This document shows positions 1 to 5,029 of a stretch of DNA of 5,029 nucleotides, piece after piece. Below the pieces are notes generated by a model that was not told where the DNA came from, did not search any database, and saw nothing but the letters and a program-made list of their open reading frames with translations. The stretch's first letter is position 1. The number at the start of each line of letters is the position of its first letter. The translations under genes and the position numbers were made by a program. This DNA is from CAZQQN01 sp964595485 (GTDB lineage: Bacteria; Bacteroidota; Bacteroidia; CAILMK01; CAYYUA01), in NCBI GenBank assembly GCA_964595485.1, contig CAZQQN010000076.1, forward strand, positions 1 through 5,029, given 5' to 3'.

Positions 1-49
1 ATTTCTATCATGATGCTTATCATTAAAATTGCTTTTCAATAGATAATTT

Positions 50-1842
50 ATGAAACTCCCCTTAATCTCAGACTACATCCGCTATTTCAAAGCTTACCGG
101 GAATATGTCGGGAGCAAGTTTTATTTGCTCATAGTGCTTGTCCTACTGGTTGCTGCTTCTGATGCTTTGGGTATTACCATGTTATTGCCCTTGCTAAGGG
201 CCTCCGAAGTAGGAGAGGGAGCACTGGGGACTAAAGGGGAATTCCTTTACGATATATTGGGGTTCTTTGGTATTCCATTGGAAATCGGTGGTGTATTATT
301 GTTTATAGGACTGCTCTTTTTCTTAAAAGGGATTTCAAGTTTGCAGAGGGGGCTTACCGGGGATTCTTAACCGCCTCTTTATCAAGAGTATTAAAAAATA
401 AGATGTTTGGTTATTATGCGGGGCTGGATTATCAACAGTTTACCAAGAATAATACTGGCCATTACGTTAATGTATTAAATGGGCAAATCAATAAGTTTAT
501 CAGATCTTTTACCATATTTTCCCAATTTACGGCCCATGTTATAACGGTAATGGTTTACCTGGGGATTGCATTTTACCTGGATACCGGGTTTAGCTTGATG
601 GCTGTTGGAGCATCGGGGATATTACTTTTTTTCCTGAGGTATGTTTCCCGTTATTCTAAAAAATTATCCATTAAAACATCGCAGGAAAACTCAAATTTAA
701 ACAAGTTCTTTGTCCAGACCCTGCATGCCATGAAGTATTTAAAGGCCACTGCCCGTTTTGGCCACTTAAAGAAAAACATAGCCAATAGTATCAGGAAATT
801 AGCTGCCTTTCGTTTCCGTTTAATGACAGCCACGGCATTTATTCAGGCAGTTAGGGAACCGTTCACGATCCTGGTGATGATAGGGATCATTGTTATCCAG
901 GTACAATGGTTTGCACAACCTATTGCTCCTATCCTTGTGACCCTTATGCTTTTTTACCGAAGTATGAACCGCTTGGTTCAAATGCAAACTTCCTGGCAGC
1001 AGTTAATGAACACGGTTGGAGGGGTAGAAATGGTGCTTTCTGAATTCGAAGAAGTAAAAAAGAGTCAAGAGGAAAGTGGAACCGTCCTGGCAGGCACTTT
1101 TCAAAACAAAATCCGCTTGGAGAACGTAACATTTGCTTACCAGGAGAAAACCGTGTTGAAGGATTTAAATATTACCGTTCCGCGAAATAAAACCATTGCC
1201 ATCGTGGGAGAATCCGGAGCAGGAAAATCGACCATGATTGACCTTTTAAGTTTAATACTTAAACCGGAACAAGGGGAAATTTATATTGACGGGCAGCCGT
1301 CCTGCGAACTGGATTATCGTTCCTGGCGGCAAAAAATTGGTTTTGTTACCCAGGATACAGTAGTATTTGACGATACAGTGGCCAATAATATAAGCCTTTG
1401 GACTTGTAACTACAATAAAAAACAAAATTGCCGCGATAAAATTGAAAGGATGGCCCGAAAGGCCCATTGCCATCATTTTATTGAAGAAATGCCGGAAGGC
1501 TTTAACACCATTATTGGTGACCGTGGTGTGCGGGTATCAGGAGGGCAAAGGCAGCGTTTGTCCATTGCCAGGGAGCTATTTAAAGAGCCTGAGCTGTTGC
1601 TTCTGGATGAAGCTACCAGTTCTCTTGATACAGAGTCTGAAAAAGAAATCCAGAAAAGCATTGATGAATTGAAAGGGCAAATGACGGTAGTGATTATTGC
1701 CCACCGGCTTTCAACCATCAAAAATGCTGATTATATTTATGTTTTAGATAAGGGGGTAGTAGTTGAAGAAGGAGGTTTCAATGAGTTAGCAAAGATCAAG
1801 AATTCTAAATTCAAGGAAATGACAGAAATGCAAAGTTTATGA
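50..1842 (+). pseudogene. ABC exporter/flippase (membrane domain fused to ATPase), frameshifted
   Basis: Inner-membrane ABC transporter half-protein of the MsbA/PglK type, probably moving a lipid-linked glycan or similar substrate with ATP. It is read in two frames: 50-370 gives the N-terminus with hydrophobic segments near residues 24-48 and 80-92, and 403-1842 gives the rest. Frame 1 continues upstream of 403 as KFAEGAYRGFL..., which joins the first frame if one T is restored in GATTTC near 332-336 (giving K-G-I-F-K-F). The repaired protein is about 597 residues, normal for the family. In repaired numbering it has Walker A GESGAGKST at 387-395, Q-loop Q435, signature VSGGQ at 496-500 (V replaces the usual L), Walker B LLLLDE ending at D520-E521, and H-loop H552. 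All ATPase residues are intact. An in-frame TAA at 44-46 supports the ATG at 50. The stop overlaps the next start by four bases, indicating translational coupling. The frameshift may be a sequencing error rather than true decay. The substrate is inferred only from the neighbours. Confidence 0.87.
329..340 (+). other. Frameshift site in the ABC transporter gene
   Basis: The open frame changes here from frame 2 to frame 1 (a -1 shift). Left alone, frame 2 runs on as G-I-S-S-L-Q-R-G-L-T-G-D-S and stops at 368-370, which does not resemble the family. Frame 1 reads F-K-F-A-E-G-A-Y-R-G-F-L, which does. Adding one T to the TTT at 333-335 makes a continuous K-G-I-F-K-F-A-E-G, so the simplest cause is loss of one T from a four-T run. 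Confidence 0.75.
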
Positions 1843-2708
1843 GTTCCCCCTCACTATTTCTGCATATTGGTATGCATAAAACGGGTACTACTTATCTTCA
1901 AAATGTTGTTTTCCCACAAATTCCTGGTGTTTACTTTGTAAAAAATAATACAAAGTACAAAGATTTCTTTTTGAACTATCAATATCAAAATAAAATCCTT
2001 GTTAGTTATGAAGGGATGAGTGGTCAACCTGATGATGGCAATTGGTTTGAAAATTTTCATGATAACCTGAGTAAGCTGAAAGATCTTTTCCCAAATGCGG
2101 GCGTAATTATGGGAGTTAGGGAACATAAATCATTATTGAAGTCCATTTATAATCAACATCTACATGCTGGCGGAACTAAATCATTTGAAGAATATATTTA
2201 TTCCAATAATGAAAGAAAGTACATATTTGATTATAATGATTTGTCCTTTCAAGAAAGGATTAAATTAATACAAAAATATTTTGATAATCTGTATATTTTT
2301 ACGTTTACTGATTTTAAAGAAAACTTCTATGGATGTTTAGAAGGTTTTGAAAACTTTTTAGGACTACCTAATGGTGAAATAATTGATAAAGAATTTGAAA
2401 ACCAACAAGCAAACAAGAGTGTAGGGTTACTTCAAGGCAGGCTTTTACGGAAGCTTAACAAAATAGATAATAACCTGAAAAAAATCCCTGGTTTACCTAC
2501 CTTGAATAATAAATTTTTCAAAAAATTAAATATTCATCCAAGAGGTCTTTGCCAGATACGATTGAAAAACCTGGACAATAGAAGTTTGAACATTGAGGAT
2601 TCTTTGCCAAGTGATTGGATTCAATTTATTGAGGAAGATTGGAATTGGACACTAAATTTTATTAGGAATCAAAATTGTCAACCTGGTTCACAAAAAAATA
2701 ATGAGTAG
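1839..2708 (+). CDS. Sulfotransferase family protein (PAPS-dependent)
   Basis: A 289-residue cytoplasmic protein predicted to transfer a sulfo group from PAPS to an acceptor, probably a sugar of the glycan made by this locus. The N-terminus has the 5'-phosphosulfate-binding loop after the first strand, HIGMHKTGTTYLQ at residues 9-21, with K14 as the expected catalytic/binding lysine. A second region, GVREHKSLLKSIY (92-104), matches the 3'-phosphate-binding site: R94 and S102 are eight residues apart, the spacing known from characterised sulfotransferases. SYEGMSG (56-62) is a strand-end motif often seen in bacterial members. No signal peptide or membrane segment is visible. The ATG lies within ATGA, overlapping the ABC transporter stop, so the two are probably co-translated. 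The gene is visibly more AT-rich than the ABC gene and the aminotransferase, which may mean separate acquisition. The acceptor cannot be told from sequence. Confidence 0.85.
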   Translation: MSSPSLFLHIGMHKTGTTYLQNVVFPQIPGVYFVKNNTKYKDFFLNYQYQNKILVSYEGMSGQPDDGNWFENFHDNLSKLKDLFPNAGVIMGVREHKSLLKSIYNQHLHAGGTKSFEEYIYSNNERKYIFDYNDLSFQERIKLIQKYFDNLYIFTFTDFKENFYGCLEGFENFLGLPNGEIIDKEFENQQANKSVGLLQGRLLRKLNKIDNNLKKIPGLPTLNNKFFKKLNIHPRGLCQIRLKNLDNRSLNIEDSLPSDWIQFIEEDWNWTLNFIRNQNCQPGSQKNNE

Positions 2709-2815
2709 CTTTTTATCTTTTCACTTCATATTAGCTATTAATATTAGTTGGTAGGTTTAGAGAAAATAAATCTTTCTTAATTTTTTAAAAACCAATGTTA
2801 TAAAGAGATTTACAA
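2709..2815. other. AT-rich intergenic spacer
   Basis: A 107-base gap between two otherwise tightly packed parts of the locus. It is strongly AT-rich. I see no convincing hairpin-plus-T-run terminator. TAGGTTTA at about 2752-2759 matches seven of the eight positions of the Bacteroidota -7 element (TAnnTTTG only approximately), and I see no good -33 partner. AAAGAGA at 2802-2808 is a weak ribosome-binding candidate seven bases before the epimerase ATG. A promoter here is possible but not demonstrated. Confidence 0.35.
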
Positions 2816-3764
2816 ATGCAGAAAGTACTTATAACGGGTGGTGCAGGCTACATAGGCTCTGTCCTGACCAAATTATTATTACGTAACAATTTCCAAGTGC
2901 GAATATTGGATTCTTTGAAATTTGGCGGAGAATCCATTGTGGATTTTTTCAATGAACCAAACTTTGAATTCATTAAGGGGGATGTTAGGGATTCTGAAAC
3001 AGTCTCTATTGCTTTAGACGGAGTTGATGCTGTTGTNNNNNNNNNNAACACCTGATCTCGCTAAAAGTACCAATGTAGAAGGCTCCCGGCAAGTATATGA
3101 TATGGCAAATAAACAAGGGGTAGGTAGATTTGTTTTTGCTTCAACTTGCAGCAATTATGGTAAAATGGACCTTTCTGAAGGTGGATATGTCAATGAAGAT
3201 TCAAAACTTTCTCCTGTTTCTTTATATGCTGAAACCAAAGTAGAATTAGAAAAATACCTTTTGAACCAACCTGCCGGTAATCCCTGTAAACCTACCTGTC
3301 TGAGATTTGCTACGGTTTATGGTCTTTCCCCCCGCATCCGCTTTGATTTAACCGTAAATGAATTTACAAAAGAATTGGCTTTGGATAGGGAACTTGAGGT
3401 TTTTGGAGAGCAGTTCTGGCGTCCTTATTGCCACGTGGTGGATTTATCCAGGTCTGTATTGGCAGTTTTAGATGCCCCTGGAGATAAGGTGGCTAATGAA
3501 GTCTTTAATGTTGGAGATACCAATGAAAATTACCAAAAGAAAATGATCATTGATGAAATTCAAAGGCAAATCCCTGAAGCCAGGATCAAATATGTTCACA
3601 AAGAAGAAGACCCAAGGGATTACAAGGTTTCCTTTGAAAAAATCAATAAAAAACTGGGGTATCAGATATCTAAGACTGTTCCTGATGGAATTAAACAAGT
3701 AAGAGAGGTTATCCAAAAAGGAGTTATTAAAAACCCAGACGATAAAAAATATGGTAATGTTTAG
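2816..3764 (+). CDS. NAD-dependent nucleotide-sugar epimerase/dehydratase (extended SDR), with assembly gap
   Basis: Extended short-chain dehydrogenase/reductase acting on a nucleotide-activated sugar in the cytoplasm. The N-terminal Rossmann motif is TGGAGYIGS (residues 7-15), with D32 after the second strand, which favours NAD, and GDVRD at 56-60. After the N gap come the active-site strand STCSNYG (codons 3141-3161) and the catalytic YAETK (Y codon 3225-3227, K codon 3237-3239), then RPYCHVVDLSR and a C-terminal RDYKVSFEKINKKLGYQ typical of sugar epimerases. The two halves are in different frames because the 10-N run is not the true gap length. The expected HLAA...GDP segment is missing; if homologues guide, about 39 bases are absent and the intact protein is about 325 residues. 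Its end overlaps a leftover ATG of the aminotransferase gene, indicating an original operon. Exact reaction (4-epimerase, 4,6-dehydratase or other) and substrate are unresolved. Confidence 0.86.
3037..3046. other. Assembly gap (10 N) inside the epimerase gene
   Basis: Ten undetermined bases. The reading frame before the gap (frame 2, ending D-A-V-V) and after it (frame 3, T-P-D-L-A-K-S-T-N-V-E-G) differ, so ten is a placeholder rather than a measured length. The missing part should encode the strand-4 H-L-A-A motif and the following loop of the SDR fold. Confidence 0.95.
3757..3763 (+). other. Leftover original start codon of the downstream aminotransferase
   Basis: ATG-TTT-A lies in frame 1, overlapping the last codons of the epimerase, and is in the same phase as the aminotransferase that resumes after 4261. 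As the sequence stands, it reads nine codons with no insert-free continuation and stops at TGA 3781-3783. Joining A3763 to 4262 gives M-F-N-E-I-V-N-F-I-R, a plausible LegC-family N-terminus. This is reconstructed by inspection, not by comparison with an uninterrupted homologue. Confidence 0.6.
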
Positions 3765-3769
3765 TTTTT

Positions 3770-3817
3770 GGTTGAATGGTTGAGGGGTAGAAGAGGTTGA
3801 ATCGTTGAACGGTTGAA
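3770..3817 (+). repeat. Left arm: six octamer-spaced GGTTGAA repeats
   Basis: Units start at 3770 (GGTTGAA), 3778 (GGTTGAG), 3786 (GGTAGAA), 3795 (GGTTGAA), 3803 (CGTTGAA) and 3811 (GGTTGAA). Steps are 8, 8, 9, 8 and 8 bases. A period of eight is not a codon multiple, so the array is not coding. It is the inverted partner of the array at 4226-4264. Confidence 0.85.
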
Positions 3818-3846
3818 ATATTTAAAGTACCTCCCGGAATAAATCG

Positions 3847-4221
3847 ATGCAAAATCCTGATTATAAATTCCCTTTTGAAAAACTGGAAGTATGGCAAAAG
3901 GCGAGAAGTTTAACGAAGCAGGTATATAACACCACTAAGAATTGTCAAGGTGTGGAAAAGTTTGGAATGGTTAACCAAATGAGGAGAGTTTCAGTATCAG
4001 TATGTTCTAATATTGCTGAGGGTTCTTCCCGAACTTCTAATAAAGACCAGGTTCATTTTTATCAACTGGCCTATAGTAGTTTGATGGAACTTATGAACCA
4101 GGTTATAATAGCTATGGATTGGGATTACCTCTCCAGTGAGCATGAAAAGGAGCACAGAGAAAAGGTTGGAAAAATTTCCAGACTGCTCATTTCCCTCCGC
4201 AATAGCCGATATAGTAATTAA
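3847..4221 (+). CDS. Four helix bundle protein (23S rRNA intervening-sequence/S23 family)
   Basis: A 124-residue all-helical protein of the family first found encoded in 23S rRNA intervening sequences and related to the Avd accessory proteins of diversity-generating retroelements. Diagnostic motifs are FEKLEVWQKAR (residues 10-20), KFGMVNQMRRVSVSV (38-52), the hallmark SNIAEGSSR (54-62), then FYQLAYSSLMELMNQVIIA. Length is normal for the family (about 115-125). Family members form oligomeric, basic four-helix bundles suspected of binding nucleic acid; the function of stand-alone copies is unknown. An in-frame TAA at 3823-3825 and lack of other starts support the ATG at 3847. It lies between inverted repeat arms, and its stop TAA (4219-4221) is in the same frame as the aminotransferase that follows. 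It has no evident link to glycan synthesis and looks like a passenger in the operon. Confidence 0.93.
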   Translation: MQNPDYKFPFEKLEVWQKARSLTKQVYNTTKNCQGVEKFGMVNQMRRVSVSVCSNIAEGSSRTSNKDQVHFYQLAYSSLMELMNQVIIAMDWDYLSSEHEKEHREKVGKISRLLISLRNSRYSN

Positions 4222-4225
4222 ACTC

Positions 4226-4264
4226 TTCAACCTTTAAACCAATCAACTATTCAACCTTTCAACG
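4226..4264 (+). repeat. Right arm: five octamer-spaced TTCAACC repeats
   Basis: Units start at 4226 (TTCAACC), 4234 (TTAAACC), 4242 (ATCAACT), 4250 (TTCAACC) and 4258 (TTCAACG), exactly eight bases apart. The array is the reverse complement of the left-arm consensus GGTTGAA. Its last unit runs into AACGAA, the first recognisable aminotransferase codons, which is why the cassette edge cannot be fixed to the base. Confidence 0.85.
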
Positions 4265-5029
4265 AAATAGTCAACTTCATTCGCACACTCTACAACGAGC
4301 CAGAGAATTTCATTCCCCTCCATGAACCACGATTCATTGGAAATGAGAAGGAATATGTGCTGAATGCCATAGATTCCACTTTTGTTTCATCCGTAGGAGC
4401 ATATGTTGACAAATTTGAGGAGGAGATGGCGAAGATAGCAGGAACAAATTATGCCATAGCCACTGTCAATGGTACGGCTGCCCTTCATGCAGCTTTAGAT
4501 GTGGCAGGTGTGGAGCGTGGTGATGAAGTCATTACACAAGCCATGACTTTTGTAGCGACCGTCAATGCCATTAAGTATACGGGTGCAGACCCTTTGTTCA
4601 TTGATGTGGACCAAGAAACTTTAAGCTTATCTGCCGAAAAACTGGAGCATTATCTGAAAGCCAATACAAATCAAGGGAAGGATGGTTATGCCTACAATAA
4701 AGATACAGGCAGAAGAATCTCGGCATGTATGCCTATGCATACCTTTGGTTTCCCGGCAGAGATCGATAAAATTGTTAAAGTGTGCAAACAATTTAACATC
4801 CCGGTAATAGAAGATGCAGCGGAATCACTTGGTTCAACGTATAAAGATACCCATACAGGTAGCTTTGGTTTGATGGGTACTCTCAGCTTTAATGGTAACA
4901 AAACCATTACCTGTGGAGGTGGCGGAGCCATTATAACCAATGATGAAGCTCTGGCAGCAAGGGCTAAACACATTACTACCACTGCCAGGCAGCGCCATCA
5001 ATGGGAATTCAGCCATGATCAGTTGGGCT
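4261..5029 (+). CDS. LegC-family PLP-dependent nucleotide-sugar aminotransferase, partial, start codon displaced
   Basis: DegT/DnrJ/EryC1/StrS-type aminotransferase that would put an amino group on a keto nucleotide sugar, as in bacillosamine or legionaminic acid synthesis. The N-terminal FIPLHEPRFIGNEKEYV...DSTFVSSVG block is characteristic of the LegC family. It is followed by VNGTAALHAAL (4465-4497), DEVITQAMTFVATVNAI, the EDAAES motif (4810-4827; aspartate codon 4813-4815 contacts the PLP pyridine), and SFNGNKTITCGGGG with the Schiff-base lysine at 4900-4902. About 256 of an expected roughly 390 residues are visible; the rest lies beyond the window. The frame is open from 4222, directly after the helix-bundle stop, with no ATG, GTG or TTG before the conserved block. 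The first GTG is 4357 and the first ATG 4426, both inside conserved sequence. The cassette apparently took away its start, so the gene may be silenced or use an unusual start. Confidence 0.88.

Larger units (their letters stand above)
3764..4263 (+). mobile_element. Intervening-sequence-like cassette with four-helix-bundle ORF and inverted repeat ends
   Basis: A stretch of about 500 bases separates the epimerase stop from the first aminotransferase codons. Both ends carry octamer-spaced repeats, GGTTGAA at the left and TTCAACC at the right, so the ends are complementary. The outermost parts match well: left GTTGAATGGTTGA against reverse-complemented right GTTGAAAGGTTGA, 12 of 13 bases. The only ORF inside is the four-helix-bundle protein. 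No transposase or recombinase is present, so any movement would need outside enzymes. Removing 498 bases restores an in-frame aminotransferase start. Exact edges are uncertain by a few bases because of the repeats. No clear target-site duplication is seen. Confidence 0.65.

Noticed and set aside
1..42. Possible C-terminal end of an upstream gene (frame 1, ending at TAG 40-42)
   Set aside because: Only 13 hydrophobic codons are visible, and frame 3 also ends nearby (TAA 24-26). Nothing identifies either as coding.
320..336. A-AAA-GGG as a programmed -1 frameshift site joining the two ABC frames
   Set aside because: The needed direction (-1) fits, but the second codon would re-pair as AGG with a first-position mismatch. 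The shifted product gives K-R-D-F instead of the family-like K-G-I-F, and ABC exporters are not known to use this. A lost T explains it better.
651..1721. Several short ORFs on both strands within the ABC ATPase gene
   Set aside because: They overlap the conserved ATPase coding sequence and resemble nothing known.
2735..2757. Palindromic TATTAATA in the spacer as an operator
   Set aside because: Eight-base AT palindromes are expected by chance in such AT-rich DNA, and the symmetry does not extend.
3770..3817. CRISPR-like array
   Set aside because: Units are 7-8 bases with no spacers and there are no cas genes. This is a short-period repeat arm.
4224..4264. Rho-independent terminator after the helix-bundle gene
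   Set aside because: The TTCAACC repeats do not form a compact hairpin by themselves and no T-run follows. They pair with the distant left arm instead.
4692..5016. Antisense ORFs opposite the aminotransferase
   Set aside because: They lie across highly conserved aminotransferase motifs on the + strand and have no recognisable protein character. They are shadows.

Overview
The window looks like part of a surface-polysaccharide or glycan biosynthesis locus from a Bacteroidota bacterium, most likely a Cytophagales- or Flavobacteriia-type organism. This rests on moderate-to-low GC, AT-rich spacers without strong Shine-Dalgarno sites, the character of the proteins, and a four-helix-bundle cassette of a kind often annotated in that phylum. 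No rRNA or other taxonomic marker is present, so the assignment is an inference. All genes lie on the + strand. The sequence is draft quality: it holds a 10-N gap and one probable single-base indel.

Layout: (1) 50-1842, a full-length ABC exporter/flippase-type protein (membrane domain plus ATPase domain), broken by a -1 frameshift near 329-337. (2) 1839-2708, a PAPS-dependent sulfotransferase-like protein whose ATG overlaps the ABC stop codon (ATGA). (3) A 107-base AT-rich spacer. (4) 2816-3764, an NAD-dependent nucleotide-sugar epimerase/dehydratase of the extended SDR family, interrupted by the N gap. (5) About 3764-4263, a roughly 500-base cassette with 8-base-period repeats in inverted orientation at its two ends, enclosing a four-helix-bundle (23S rRNA intervening-sequence type) protein at 3847-4221. 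(6) From about 4261 to the window end, a LegC-family PLP-dependent sugar aminotransferase, cut by the window edge and lacking a normal start codon.

How they fit together: the epimerase/dehydratase and the LegC-type aminotransferase would make an amino-deoxy nucleotide sugar (4-amino sugar, bacillosamine or legionaminic acid type). The ABC protein would flip a lipid-linked glycan across the inner membrane, and the sulfotransferase would decorate it with sulfate. The pathway assignment is inferred from gene families.

Most interesting point: the cassette appears to sit inside the start of the aminotransferase gene. An ATG-TTT-A remains at 3757-3763 at the end of the epimerase gene. Joining it to the sequence after the cassette (from 4262) gives an in-frame M-F-N-E-I-V-N-F-I-R start that runs straight into the aminotransferase, with the epimerase stop (TAA) overlapping it. 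The removed piece is 498 bases, a multiple of three. The layout (complementary ends, helix-bundle ORF in the loop) is that of the 23S rRNA intervening sequences, but here it lies in a protein-coding operon.
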